From JAJFUI01 sp039698035 (GTDB lineage: Bacteria; Planctomycetota; Planctomycetia; Pirellulales; Thermoguttaceae): DNA of 64,000 bases. The stretch lies in assembly GCA_039698035.1 (NCBI GenBank), contig JBDKSW010000011.1, positions 1 to 64,000 on the forward strand, written 5' to 3'. Under the pieces are notes generated by a model. The model saw only the letters and a program-made list of their open reading frames with translations, searched no databases and was not told the origin of the DNA. Made by a program: the position numbers and the translations under genes. Shown here piece by piece: positions 42,963 through 52,182 of this stretch; positions within the stretch are counted from its first letter, which is position 1, and every line of letters begins with the position of its first letter.

Positions 42963-45110
42963 ATGACTTTCCTTCACCTTTCACTATTGGCCGGGAGCGC
43001 CTTGATCGCGGTGCCGATCATTCTGCACTTGGTCATGCGCCGAAAACCGACGCGGCTGGAGTTTCCGGCGCTGCGGTTCATCCAGCGAAGGGCAGACGCC
43101 AACCGGCGGCGGCTCAAGCTGCGGCACCTGATCCTGCTGCTTCTGAGGGCGGCAATCATCGCATTGCTGGCCTTCGCACTGGCCCGACCGAGCATCCGAT
43201 TTGGCGGGGCGTTGGGCAGCCAGGAGGCGCCCGTGGCCGCGGCGTTAATCTTCGACACGGCCCCGCGCATGGAATATCGCCATGAGAATCGGACGCGGAT
43301 CGAGGCCGCGCGAGAGTTCGGCCTGTGGCTCATCCGGCAACTGCCCGAGCAGAGCGACATCGCCGTGCTCGATACGCGGTTGGGCGCGCCGGCCGCTTTT
43401 CAGCCGGACCGCGGCGCGGCCAAGGAGCGAATCACTAGGCTCGACAGCGTGGCCAATTCGCAACCGCTGCCGGCCGTGATCGAGGCCGCCGTGAAGATGC
43501 TGGAGGAAAACGACAAGAAGAACACGACGCCCAAACGGAAAGAAATCTACGTCTTCACTGATCTAAGCCGCGGAGCCTGGCCAGCGGAGCAGGCAGCGGC
43601 CATGCAGAAACGGCTCGACGCGATCAACGATTGCGGCGTCTACGTCGTGGATGTTGGTGTTCCCAACCCGACGGACTACGGCGTTGGCGAGGTGCGTCTT
43701 TCCGGCGAGGTCCTTTCGAACCGCGGCACGTTGGGGCTGGAGACGGCCGTCTCGTGCGTCGGCCCGGCCACGCGGCGAACCGTCGAGCTTTATGTCTTGG
43801 ATGCCGACCGCAAGGCTCAAAAACGCGACGAGCAGACCTGCCAGGCAACGCCCGGCGAGCTGCGGCCAGTTGAGTTCCGCATCGGCAATCTCGGCCCCGG
43901 CACGCATCAAGGCTACCTGCGAATCGTTGGGCAGGATGGGCTGGCGGCCGACGATGCCCGCTACTTCACCGTCGAAGTGAAACCGGCATGGCGGCTTTTG
44001 GTCGCCGCCCCGAAGCCGGCCGAGAGCTACGCCCTGTTCTTAACCGAGGCCCTGGCCCCCGACATCTTCCGCAAGCGAGGCCAAGCCCGGTTCGATTGCG
44101 ACATCTGCGAGTTGGGCGATCTGGCCAAGCGGCCGTTGGCCGACTACGCGGCCGTCTGCGTCTTGGACCCCACGCCGATCGAGCCGGCGACCTGGCGACG
44201 CCTGGCCGATTTCGCCGCCGAGGGGCATGGCGTCGCCGTGTTCCTCGGTCGCAACGCCACATCGGTCGCCTCGTTCAATGCGTCCGAAGCGCAGGAGTTG
44301 CTGCCCGGCAAGTTGTTGCGTCAGGCCCAGCGCCCCGACGGCGATCTGTGGCTCAGCCCTCGCGATTTTCAGCACCCGATTCTCACGTCATTCCGCGCCC
44401 ACGCTGGCGCGGTGCCGTGGCAGAACTTTCCCGTGTTTCGCTACTGGGAGTTCGAGAGCCTGGCAACAGGCGTGAGCGTCGTGCTGCCGTACAGCGACGG
44501 TCGGCCGGCCTTGCTCGAACGGGCTGTCGGAGAAGGTCGGGCCCTGACGATGACGACACCCGTCTCGGATCGACCCAGCCAACACCCCTGGAATCTACTG
44601 CCGGTGGGCGAGGCTTGGCCATTTCTGATCTTGGCCAACCAAACGGCCGCGTATCTGGTCGGCAGCAGCAGTCAGCAGTTGAACTATGTGGCCGGCCAAA
44701 CGGCCGTGCTGCAATTGGACGCCACGGCCCGACGCCGCAGCTTCCTGCTTTTCGCACCCGATGGGCTGAACTTCCCGATTCCGGCCGATCTAAATCGGCG
44801 TGAGCTGGCGATTACGGCGACCGATCGCGTTGGCAACTATCGGGTCGAGGCGGGAGGCTCCGGCGGCGTCAACCTCGGCTTCAGCGTCAATTACGCGCTG
44901 CCCGAGACACAACTGGACCGGCTCGCCGAACGCGAGTTGGCCGCCGTGTTCGGGCCATTCAAGTTTCGGATCGCTCGCACGCCTCAGGAGATTGACCGCG
45001 ATGTGAGCCTCGGCCGCACGGGCCGCGAGTTGTATCCGCCCCTAATCGTCCTGGTGGCGTTGATCTTGGGTGCAGAAATGTTGATCGCAAACCGGTTTTA
45101 TCGAGAGTAG
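42963..45110 (+). CDS. BatA-type membrane protein with vWA-like domain
   Basis: A 715-residue protein that begins with the BatA/aerotolerance N-terminal region: two membrane helices (LLAGSALIAVPIILHLVM and LRAAIIALLAFALARPSI) joined by RRKPTRLEFPALRFIQRRAD. A vWA-like domain follows, but its metal site reads D-T-A-P-R (FDTAPRM), so the usual DxSxS is degenerate. The rest is a long periplasmic beta-rich region with a ThuA/glutamine-amidotransferase-like part (~residues 335-400, VLDPTPIEPATWRRLADFAAEGHGVAVFLG) and a C-terminal helix. It follows DUF58 by 108 bp containing a repeat. Confidence 0.85.
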   Translation: MTFLHLSLLAGSALIAVPIILHLVMRRKPTRLEFPALRFIQRRADANRRRLKLRHLILLLLRAAIIALLAFALARPSIRFGGALGSQEAPVAAALIFDTAPRMEYRHENRTRIEAAREFGLWLIRQLPEQSDIAVLDTRLGAPAAFQPDRGAAKERITRLDSVANSQPLPAVIEAAVKMLEENDKKNTTPKRKEIYVFTDLSRGAWPAEQAAAMQKRLDAINDCGVYVVDVGVPNPTDYGVGEVRLSGEVLSNRGTLGLETAVSCVGPATRRTVELYVLDADRKAQKRDEQTCQATPGELRPVEFRIGNLGPGTHQGYLRIVGQDGLAADDARYFTVEVKPAWRLLVAAPKPAESYALFLTEALAPDIFRKRGQARFDCDICELGDLAKRPLADYAAVCVLDPTPIEPATWRRLADFAAEGHGVAVFLGRNATSVASFNASEAQELLPGKLLRQAQRPDGDLWLSPRDFQHPILTSFRAHAGAVPWQNFPVFRYWEFESLATGVSVVLPYSDGRPALLERAVGEGRALTMTTPVSDRPSQHPWNLLPVGEAWPFLILANQTAAYLVGSSSQQLNYVAGQTAVLQLDATARRRSFLLFAPDGLNFPIPADLNRRELAITATDRVGNYRVEAGGSGGVNLGFSVNYALPETQLDRLAERELAAVFGPFKFRIARTPQEIDRDVSLGRTGRELYPPLIVLVALILGAEMLIANRFYRE

Positions 45111-45114
45111 TCGC

Positions 45115-45136
45115 CCCTCTCCGACTGGGGAGAGGG
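45115..45136. repeat. Intergenic hairpin in the moxR operon
   Basis: CCCTCTCC (45115-45122) and GGAGAGGG (45129-45136) form a perfect 8-bp stem with a GACTGG loop. Such CTCTCC/GGAGAG palindromes are scattered in planctomycete genomes; it sits between two operon genes and may stabilise or attenuate the transcript. Confidence 0.4.
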
Positions 45137-45215
45137 CCAGAATTCGGACATCGCGGCAGAAGTCTATCAAGCACACGTCGCACAGGCCACGACCAGCGAG
45201 CGTCATTCCACGAGC

Positions 45216-47474
45216 ATGTTTCACCTCACGCTGAATCCCGTCTTCGACAGCTACCTGTTGGTGGCCGTTGTTGTGCTCGCACTGACGGGATTGCTCTGGT
45301 TCGGGCCCAGCCGGCAAAAAACACCCCGGCCTCATCGGCTCATGCTCGCCATGCTGAGGGCTGGCGTCATCGCGTTGTTGGCGATGGCCATGCTTCGGCC
45401 GACGTTGGTCTACACGCAGACGCACAAGCAAGCGGCGACCCTGCTGGTGTTGGCCGATCAGTCGCGCAGCATGTCGGTGCCGGACGCCATAGGCGGCAAG
45501 ACCCGATGGCAGGCCCTGCGCGGCGCGCTCGGCGACGCGGCGAGCGAGCTCGAACGGCTTCGCCGCGACTTCGAACTGCGGGCCTACACCTTCGACTCCG
45601 AACTGCACGAGGTCGATGCCGAGGGCGGCAAAGTCCGGCTTCCTGAAAAGCCCACCGGCCAACAGACGGCCATCGGCGCGGCGATCAAGGACGCCCTGGA
45701 CCGCGAGGCCGGCAAACGACTGCTGGGCGTCATCTTGCTGAGCGATGGGGCGCAGCGAGCTTACGCGCCGCGGGACCTTCCGCCGCAGTCGGCCGTCGCC
45801 CCGCTTCGGCATCTCGGCTATCGTTTGTATGCGTTCCCATTCGGCCAGTCACGCGGTTTGGGCGAGGCCCAGGACGTGGCCGTCAAGGATTTGGTCGTCA
45901 ATCCGAGCGTTTTCGTAAAAAACGAGCTTTCGATCCACGGACAGGTTCGCGTGGACGGATACGTCAACGTGGCCATTCCCGTCCGTGTGCTGTTCGAGAC
46001 CTCGCCCGGCAAAATGGAAGTCGTCGCCGAGCAGACGGTCCGGGCTACGGCCGACGGCCAAGTGACGCCGATCACACTCAGCTACGTTCCGCTTATTCCT
46101 GGTGAACACAAGCTCACGCTTCAGGCGGCCGAGCAGCCGGGTGAATTGGCAACGACCAACAACGAGCTGAGCACGTTCGTCAACGTGCTGAAGGGCGGAC
46201 TCAATGTGCTTTATGTCGAGGGAACGCTGCGGGTCGAGGAAAAGTTTCTGCGCCGCGGCCTGGACAGTTCGCCGGATATCAAAGTCGATTACGTGCGGCT
46301 GGACCCGCGCGACCGACGAAGCCGCCCGGCGGACTTTGCCGATCGCTTCAAGCCAGGCAAGTACGATGTTTACATCCTCGGCGACGTGGACTCCACGGCC
46401 TTTACCGACGACGAACTGACGCGGCTGGCCGATTGCGTCAATCGCGGGGCTGGGCTCATCATGCTGGGCGGCTTCCAGACATTCGGGCCGGGCGGTTACA
46501 TGAATTCGCCCCTGAGCAAGGTGCTGCCGGTCGGCATGGATCGTCTGGAACGCCAGCAGCCCGACGAGCCCGTTCGGACCGATCTGCACTGGCCCGGACC
46601 GCTTAAGATGCGCCCGACGGCGATCGGAACGCTGCACTTCGCACTTTCGTTGGCCGCCAACCGACGCAAGAACGAGGAGCTTTGGTCGAAGCTGCCGCCG
46701 CTGGAAGGGGCCAATCGGTTCCACAACCTGGCGCCGGCCGCCGTGGTGCTGGCCGATGCGGGCCCCGACAAGCCGCTGCTGGTCGCCCACAGTTTTGGCG
46801 ACGGTCGCGTCATGGCCTTCGCCGCCGACTCGACGTGGCGTTGGTGGATGCGAGGCTACGACGCGGCGTTCAAGCGGTTTTGGCGGCAGATCGTTCTTTG
46901 GCTCGCCCGCAAGGATCAGTCGCGGGAAGGCGCCGTCTGGGTTCGCATGACGCAGCGGCGTTTCGCGCCGTTGGATCGGGTCGAGTTCTCGGTCGGAGCC
47001 ACCGGGCCGACAGGCGAGCCGATCGCGGACGCCGACTACCAGGCCGAGGTCGTGCTGCCCGACGGCGTCCGGCAGCCACTCGCCTTGGTGCGTCAAGACG
47101 AGCAGATGGTTGGCTCGTTCCGCGACACGCAGGCGGCCGGCGATTACGCCATCGACGTGACGGCTACGCAGAAAGACCAGCCGCTGGGAACGGCCCGAGC
47201 CAGGTTTCTCGTCTTCCGTCAGGATCTCGAGTTGGACAACGCCTCGGCCGACGCCGCGACGATGGAGAGCCTGGCTGCGATGACGAACGGTCAGTGTCTG
47301 ACGCCCGAAAAGGATTTGCCGGAACTCATACACAAGCTGGCGGCCGACACCAAGCAGCTCGAAGTGCAGCAAGAAACGAAAAAGAGCTTTTGGGACACCT
47401 GGTCGTTCTTCGTGACCCTGGTCGGTGTCCTGAGCTTCGAGTGGTATCTGCGGAAGCGGTGGGGCCTGGTTTAG
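45216..47474 (+). CDS. Von Willebrand A membrane protein with GAT1-like domain
   Basis: A 752-residue protein, last of the operon. Two N-terminal helices (~10-35 and ~47-65) anchor it. The vWA domain (~residues 70-240) has an intact metal site, LADQSRSMSV (D-x-S-x-S), and ILLSDGAQRAYAPRDL as second motif. A beta-sandwich-rich centre (~260-380) and a class I glutamine-amidotransferase-like region (~380-570, YDVYILGDVDSTAFTDDELTRLADCVNRGAGLIMLGG) follow, but no catalytic Cys is apparent. The C-terminal helix closes the protein. Presumably the ligand-binding partner activated by MoxR on the outer face of the membrane. Confidence 0.85.
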   Translation: MFHLTLNPVFDSYLLVAVVVLALTGLLWFGPSRQKTPRPHRLMLAMLRAGVIALLAMAMLRPTLVYTQTHKQAATLLVLADQSRSMSVPDAIGGKTRWQALRGALGDAASELERLRRDFELRAYTFDSELHEVDAEGGKVRLPEKPTGQQTAIGAAIKDALDREAGKRLLGVILLSDGAQRAYAPRDLPPQSAVAPLRHLGYRLYAFPFGQSRGLGEAQDVAVKDLVVNPSVFVKNELSIHGQVRVDGYVNVAIPVRVLFETSPGKMEVVAEQTVRATADGQVTPITLSYVPLIPGEHKLTLQAAEQPGELATTNNELSTFVNVLKGGLNVLYVEGTLRVEEKFLRRGLDSSPDIKVDYVRLDPRDRRSRPADFADRFKPGKYDVYILGDVDSTAFTDDELTRLADCVNRGAGLIMLGGFQTFGPGGYMNSPLSKVLPVGMDRLERQQPDEPVRTDLHWPGPLKMRPTAIGTLHFALSLAANRRKNEELWSKLPPLEGANRFHNLAPAAVVLADAGPDKPLLVAHSFGDGRVMAFAADSTWRWWMRGYDAAFKRFWRQIVLWLARKDQSREGAVWVRMTQRRFAPLDRVEFSVGATGPTGEPIADADYQAEVVLPDGVRQPLALVRQDEQMVGSFRDTQAAGDYAIDVTATQKDQPLGTARARFLVFRQDLELDNASADAATMESLAAMTNGQCLTPEKDLPELIHKLAADTKQLEVQQETKKSFWDTWSFFVTLVGVLSFEWYLRKRWGLV

Positions 47475-47650
47475 CGACGTGTCTCGGCGGCACCCGCTTG
47501 GCGACGAGCCGATGTGCCCTTGCGGCTTTCAAGGGACGCGGCGCAATCGGGACGCCAAGCGTCGCGAGGCAACCCGGGCCTTAAACACCGGATTCTCTCG
47601 AACCTCGCGCGGTACGACGCGAACGGAACCAGCATCGCTGGCAGCCTCGC

Positions 47651-49348
47651 TTACCACTTCAGCCCAAACCGCTCGCCAGTCGACCGACCCAAGCCGCCCA
47701 GCAGCGGACCCGTGGGCTTCTGGTGCTTCTTCGAGGCCTTGGCCGGCTCGGGCATCTCGTCCTCGGGCTTCTTCGCCGATTCAGGCGGGGCCGAAAGCTC
47801 TTTCATCGAAAGGCTCATTCGTTGCGCCTCGGGGTCGATGGAAAGGACCATCACCTCGACCCGCTCGCCCTCCTTCACCACGTCGGAGCAGCGAAAGACT
47901 CGCTTGTGCGACAGCTCGGAGATATGGACAAGCCCTTCAATGCCCGGCTCGATTTCGACGAAGGCCCCGAAATCCATCAACTTGGTCACGACGCCCTGCA
48001 CCACCGAGTTGGGCGGATATTTGTGCGAGGCAGAAGTCCAGGGGCTTTCCGTCAGGTCGCGGTACCCCAAGCTGATCTTGCCGGTCGCCGGGTCGATCTT
48101 GTCGATCCGCACCTTGACGGCCTGTCCCTCCTTGAGCACGTCGCTGGGATGTTTGACGCGGCCCCAAGCGATTTGGCTGACGTGAATGAGTCCGTCCGTG
48201 CCGCCGAGATCGACGAACGCGCCGAAATCCATCAGCTTTCGCACAATGCCGTCTCGGATCTGGCCGGGACGAAGCGATTCCAGAAGCTGCTGTTTGGCCT
48301 GCTCCCGTTCGCGTTCCAGGACAGCCCTGCGGCTAAGCACCAGGTTACGGCGGTCGGGGTCGGCCTCGGTGATGACGCACGTAAGCCGCTGGTCGACGAA
48401 CTGGGCCAAATCCTCGACGCGATACAGGGCGATCTGGCTGACAGGGATGAAGCCGCGGATGTGGTTCACTTCACATTCGAGCCCGCCGGCATTGTGGCCC
48501 GTCACGCGGACTTCGACCAGCGCGCCCTCGATCAGGTCGGACCAATCGTCCACCTGGACGGCCCGGTTGGGCACCGACAACTCGTAAAGCCCATCCTCTG
48601 GGTTGAGCTTTTGCACCATCACTTGGATCGTCGCGCCAACCTGAGGTGGGACGTCGAACTGCCGCAGCGATGCGACGCCCTGCTGGCGATTGGCGAACTC
48701 GACGAACACGTCGTCACGACGCACGGCGATCACGCGGCCGCTCTGCAACGAGTCTTGCTCGAACGGCTCTTGATCCTGACGGGACTCGCCGAGCAGCTCG
48801 TCCATCGACGCACCTTCCATCGCAAGACGCAGTTCATCCTCCATCTCGGCGGTCAGTTGGTCCCGAACGCTGGGCTTCGACAGGACGGTCGTCGTGTTGG
48901 CAACCGCCGCGGCCAGTTGCGACATCAACTCCTGCGTTGGCAGAGACGACTCCGTATCGAGCGTCGACGAAACGGTCACCGACGTAGGATTCTCCGGCAT
49001 CGCGACCACGGGCTTTGGCTCCGAGGCCGCCACGGCCGGCCGAGATGCCTGGTCTTCGGTCTTCGGCCCGTGCCCTCGCTCGGTCTTCGAGCGGCCGCGT
49101 TTCTTCGACTCCTTGGCCGATTCGGCGACCGGCGCCCAATCGTGGCGCGGGCGCACCCGATAGGCAGCCGGATCGCGCTGCGAACCGATCAGGATTCGGC
49201 GGTGTGTCGCCTCGGCGCCCACATCGGTCGGCTGTTCCACGGGTGCGGACTCCGTGGGACAAGGTTGAGAATTGGCGGTCTGACCCTCGATCGGGCCATC
49301 GGCCGCGTCGATCGGACGAACTGAGTCGCTCGGATGGTTGGGTGTCAA
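47651..49348 (-). CDS. S1 RNA-binding domain protein (ribosomal S1-like)
   Basis: A 565-residue protein with four S1 OB domains at about residues 203-263, 275-342, 362-431 and 449-519. Domains 3 and 4 have the classical DGIVRKLMDFGAFVDLGG and QGVVTKLMDFGAFVEI starts with GLIHVSQIAWGRVKHPSDVLKEG and GLVHISELSHKR. The first 200 residues are a charged, Ser/Pro-rich extension of low complexity, longer than usual. The start codon is TTG with GAGGAAA before it. It is a candidate for the bacterial S1-type translation factor, but with four domains it is shorter than proteobacterial S1 and may be a general RNA-binding protein. Confidence 0.85.
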   Translation of the reverse strand: MTPNHPSDSVRPIDAADGPIEGQTANSQPCPTESAPVEQPTDVGAEATHRRILIGSQRDPAAYRVRPRHDWAPVAESAKESKKRGRSKTERGHGPKTEDQASRPAVAASEPKPVVAMPENPTSVTVSSTLDTESSLPTQELMSQLAAAVANTTTVLSKPSVRDQLTAEMEDELRLAMEGASMDELLGESRQDQEPFEQDSLQSGRVIAVRRDDVFVEFANRQQGVASLRQFDVPPQVGATIQVMVQKLNPEDGLYELSVPNRAVQVDDWSDLIEGALVEVRVTGHNAGGLECEVNHIRGFIPVSQIALYRVEDLAQFVDQRLTCVITEADPDRRNLVLSRRAVLEREREQAKQQLLESLRPGQIRDGIVRKLMDFGAFVDLGGTDGLIHVSQIAWGRVKHPSDVLKEGQAVKVRIDKIDPATGKISLGYRDLTESPWTSASHKYPPNSVVQGVVTKLMDFGAFVEIEPGIEGLVHISELSHKRVFRCSDVVKEGERVEVMVLSIDPEAQRMSLSMKELSAPPESAKKPEDEMPEPAKASKKHQKPTGPLLGGLGRSTGERFGLKW

Positions 49349-49659
49349 GCGCTTTCCTCGATACGCTCTGAGGCAGGACGTTGTGCGGTAATCGCGACCT
49401 GTATTCTAGCAGACGCTTTGCGGAGATTCCAAGTGCCATTGCGAAAGGCTTTGGCTACTCAGACGGCCTTTTTGGGGGGAAGCCGAACGCGCATCCCGCT
49501 CATAAATGAGTCTTTGCCAAGCGAGGACGCGGCCGCCTCGGAAACCTGGCCTTGGCGGTCGAACGGGGCAACCAGGGCAACAGGGCCACTGGCCTTGGGC
49601 AGCGGAACCGTGATTGGTTCGAGCGTTTCGCTTTCACGTTGGGAGCAGGCCTGTCGATT
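49349..49659. other. Intergenic stretch upstream of the S1 gene
   Basis: This 311-bp stretch has the promoter candidate for the S1 gene near its left end and nothing else I can name; the longest frames across it are overlaps of other-frame shadows. No clear terminator is seen for the HAMP gene. Confidence 0.4.
49403..49432 (-). promoter_or_regulatory. Promoter candidate for the S1 protein gene
   Basis: On the minus strand TTGGAA (49427-49432 complement) and TAGAAT (49403-49408 complement) are 18 bp apart, about 55 bp upstream of the TTG start. Confidence 0.45.
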
Positions 49660-50133
49660 TCAGCTAACGGACAGCAACTGGTCTTCGTGCTCGGCGTCGG
49701 AAGTCTCTTCTTCGAAGATGCCGACGGAGCCCTGGGCGTGGGCCGCCACCGCGTTGAATGCATCGGCGAACTCTCGCCACAAGTCCTTGCCGCGGAACTC
49801 GATTGGCTCGGTGTATTCGCCCCGGCCCAACTGCCGCATCACCCGCTGAAGCCGCAGCATCGGACCCACAAACCGATTGCTGAACCGAATGATGTCCACC
49901 AACAGGAGCGGCAACAACAGGAGCAAGACCAACACGGCCGGACCATAGAAAGGCCACATGTCGACTAGCCGCGAAGAGAAGCTGCCCGGGCAAAGACCTC
50001 CCCCCCAAGCAACCGTCATCAGAACGACACCGACAACGCCCAACAACCAGTAGGCGGTGATTCGGAACACCAGCGCTCCCTGGGTCCTGGAATCGACGTA
50101 CCAGCGCTTTCGTAGTCGTTTGAAGTCGGACAT
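49660..50133 (-). CDS. HAMP-like two-helix membrane protein
   Basis: A 157-residue protein. Two membrane helices (ITAYWLLGVVGVVLMTVAW and YGPAVLVLLLLLPLLLVDI) enclose a short periplasmic loop. The segment after the second helix (RFSNRFVGPMLRLQRVMRQLGRGEYTEPIEFRGKDLWREFADAFNAV) has the pattern of a HAMP signal-relay helix pair (P-x-x-x-L...G...F), but no kinase, cyclase or chemotaxis output domain follows. It may be a free-standing HAMP module or a regulator of another membrane protein. It starts 159 bp before the ThuA stop on the same strand. Confidence 0.65.
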   Translation of the reverse strand: MSDFKRLRKRWYVDSRTQGALVFRITAYWLLGVVGVVLMTVAWGGGLCPGSFSSRLVDMWPFYGPAVLVLLLLLPLLLVDIIRFSNRFVGPMLRLQRVMRQLGRGEYTEPIEFRGKDLWREFADAFNAVAAHAQGSVGIFEEETSDAEHEDQLLSVS

Positions 50134-50292
50134 GGCGCGATGCCTCCGCTCTGAGCCAGCTTTCGGGGCCCTCCCTATCTAAAGATACGTTACAGGCGGA
50201 CCCTTGGCGGCGGTTGCGGGCCGGGCCTCTTGGCCGACGGCGGAACGCTTGGCTGCGCAAAGAGTTGCACTCTCCGGGCGGGGCCAGAGCGA

Positions 50293-51165
50293 TCAGCGTT
50301 TCAGCTTGTTGGCTGCCGGTGTCACTTGCAGAATGTTGGGCGTCACGTCGTCGCCAACGTTTCTTTGGACCCAACGAATGCCGCCAAGCAACACCTGCTG
50401 AAACGTCGGGTTCGTCCAGACGTCCTCGCGATGGCCCATCGAAGTGTAGAAGACGCGGCCCTTCTGGTGCATCCGGGCCCAGGTGGCCGGATAGGGCGGC
50501 CGCCGGTAGGTCGCGTCGTGCATGGCGGCGGTCTCTTGGACAAGCAGCACGTGCGTGTCGGACGCAAACTTCCAGAAGGCGTACCATTCCTCCAGCATCG
50601 CAAAACCGTCGCCGAGGTTGTTCATGCCGGGAAACTTCGGATCGACCGACCGCATCGTCGCCTTTTGCTGCGATTCGTGCGTGAGGAATTCGCCGCCGAG
50701 CATGGCAATGAAAGGATCGACCGCTGTGCCTGGCTGGCGGAAGGTGTCGGCGGCGGCGTGGATCCCAACGAAGCCTTTGCCGGCCGCAATGGCCGACAAT
50801 AGCCGCTTCTTCCCTTCGACCGACATCGGCTTTCCGGGCTGCGGCTGCTCGGTCTTGCCGGTCAAATTGCCGGACGTGTAGAAGATGATGGCGTCAAACT
50901 GGTTGAGATCGCCGTCGAAAATCGCGCCGTCCTGGCTGCAGACCACGTCGATGTCGTTCTTCGCGCCGAGCTCGACGAGGATTTTTTCGGAGTAAGCCAG
51001 CGGCTTGCCCTGGCGATTGACCACCGAATGCACGAAGCCGGCGGAACGCGTGAAGTAGAGCACTTTTTGCCGCTTTTCTGGTTCGGCCACCGCCCAACGC
51101 AGCGGCAACGCGGAAAGACCCAAGGCGGCCGCTCCGGTCCTCAACAGCATTTCACGACGCTTCAT
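50293..51165 (-). CDS. ThuA-like protein, Tat-exported
   Basis: A 290-residue exported protein. The N-terminus MKRREMLLRTGAAALGLSALPLR is a twin-arginine-type signal. The body is the ThuA/trehalose-utilisation-like flavodoxin-fold domain: KVLYFTRSAGFVHSVVN, FDAIIFYTSGNL, GKGFVGIHAAADTF (GIHxA signature) and GRVFYTSMGHREDVW. ThuA-like domains have been implicated in sugar metabolism (possible isomerase-like or glutamine-amidotransferase fold) but their activity is not fixed. Start ATG 51165 with GAGGAG upstream is chosen over a longer frame to 51330. On the minus strand between a small unknown gene and the HAMP gene. Confidence 0.85.
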   Translation of the reverse strand: MKRREMLLRTGAAALGLSALPLRWAVAEPEKRQKVLYFTRSAGFVHSVVNRQGKPLAYSEKILVELGAKNDIDVVCSQDGAIFDGDLNQFDAIIFYTSGNLTGKTEQPQPGKPMSVEGKKRLLSAIAAGKGFVGIHAAADTFRQPGTAVDPFIAMLGGEFLTHESQQKATMRSVDPKFPGMNNLGDGFAMLEEWYAFWKFASDTHVLLVQETAAMHDATYRRPPYPATWARMHQKGRVFYTSMGHREDVWTNPTFQQVLLGGIRWVQRNVGDDVTPNILQVTPAANKLKR

Positions 51166-51333
51166 GATCGATGTCTCCTCGGCGAATGAGGGAGGGCGAA
51201 AATCGGCAAGATCGCTCGCATTGTAGTCAGCCAGGCGGCGGCTGCCAAGCTTGCTGCTGGCGGAACGACAAATGCCAAGAACGGCGGCCACAGCCAGTGG
51301 ACCGTGCGGATTGCCACGAGCTTTTCGCAAAAA

Positions 51334-51531
51334 TCAGACGGAGGGCTGAACGGCCATCCGGGCAAGAAGCTGCCGCCGCCAATAGTCGTACTGCGGCTCG
51401 CCCTTGCGGAACGTGAAGACAGCGTCGGGCAACCGCCGGCCCTGGCGATTGCACGAATGGACACGAACCAAAACGACGCCATTGCTGGCGCCTTCGACAT
51501 CCCAGGATTGGAGTTGCGTGGTCGTGTGCAC
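51334..51531 (-). CDS. Small hypothetical protein
   Basis: A 65-residue protein with GTG start (51531) and codon use like its neighbours. The core SNGVVLVRVHSCNRQGRRLPDAVFTFRKGEPQYDYW has a beta-strand rhythm, and it ends with YWRRQLLARMAVQPSV. No family is recognised. It lies between the MGMT-like gene (ends 51584) and the ThuA gene (starts 51165), same strand, with about 170 bp to ThuA. The ribosome site is weak, so a slightly different start is possible; the coding character of the rest is better than that of the random frames around it. Confidence 0.5.
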   Translation of the reverse strand: MHTTTQLQSWDVEGASNGVVLVRVHSCNRQGRRLPDAVFTFRKGEPQYDYWRRQLLARMAVQPSV

Positions 51532-51583
51532 GGGCGGGTCTTCGTTGAGTTCGCGGGATTGTGCCCGAAAGCGTTAAGGAATT

Positions 51584-52123
51584 CTAGCCCAATTCTGCCG
51601 CTTCGAGCTGCAAAAGTCGACGTTTCATCGCAATTCCGCCTGGAGCGGAGAATCGCCCGAGTGCGCCGCCAGAACACACCACCCGATGGCAGGGCGTCAG
51701 CAGTGGCGTACGGTTCGCGGCCATGCAGTTCCCAACGGCTCTTGCGGCCCTCGGAAACCCGGCTTGCGCTGCCAACGCCGCGTAGGTCATGGTGCGGCCG
51801 TAGGGGATGCGCCGACATTGATCCAGCACGCGCCGGGCAAACTCACCGACCGGGCCCGTTTCGACTGGAATATCGCTCAGGGAATCGGGCTTCCCGGCCG
51901 CAAACGCCTGGAGCCGTTCCACGACCGATCGCAAGCCACGCGGCCGCTTGTCGCTCACAGGCCCCTCGCTCCCAAGGGCCTCCGCGGCCGCTGCGGCGGA
52001 CAGATGCCCGAACGTCAAACGCCGAACTGTCTCGCCGACGGCGACCAACGCCATCCAGCCCAAGTTGCTCGGGAAAACAACGAGGCGATCGGCAAGCACT
52101 GGCGGGCGACTGGCGGTTGGCAT
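51584..52123 (-). CDS. O6-alkylguanine-DNA alkyltransferase (MGMT/Ogt)
   Basis: A 179-residue DNA repair protein that moves alkyl groups from O6-guanine to itself, with no turnover. The active site is PCHRVV near residue 140 (TPLLTPCHRVVCSGGALGRFSAPGG), the Cys accepting the alkyl group; the upstream RIPYGRTMTYAALAAQAGFPRAARAVGNCMAANRTP is the winged-helix DNA-binding domain. Start ATG 52123 gives a family-like length; the longer frame to 52201 is rejected. Divergent from the conserved unknown gene at 52183. Confidence 0.92.
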   Translation of the reverse strand: MPTASRPPVLADRLVVFPSNLGWMALVAVGETVRRLTFGHLSAAAAAEALGSEGPVSDKRPRGLRSVVERLQAFAAGKPDSLSDIPVETGPVGEFARRVLDQCRRIPYGRTMTYAALAAQAGFPRAARAVGNCMAANRTPLLTPCHRVVCSGGALGRFSAPGGIAMKRRLLQLEAAELG

Positions 52124-52182
52124 AGGATAAATGCTGCACGTTTTGGGGGTAAGTGCGCCGGGGTTGCCAGGGGACATTCGAT

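Noticed and set aside
47723..49324. Plus-strand frame of 533 residues over the S1 protein gene
   Set aside because: Shadow of the four-domain S1 protein; its amino-acid use (His, Leu, Arg) is typical of an antisense frame.
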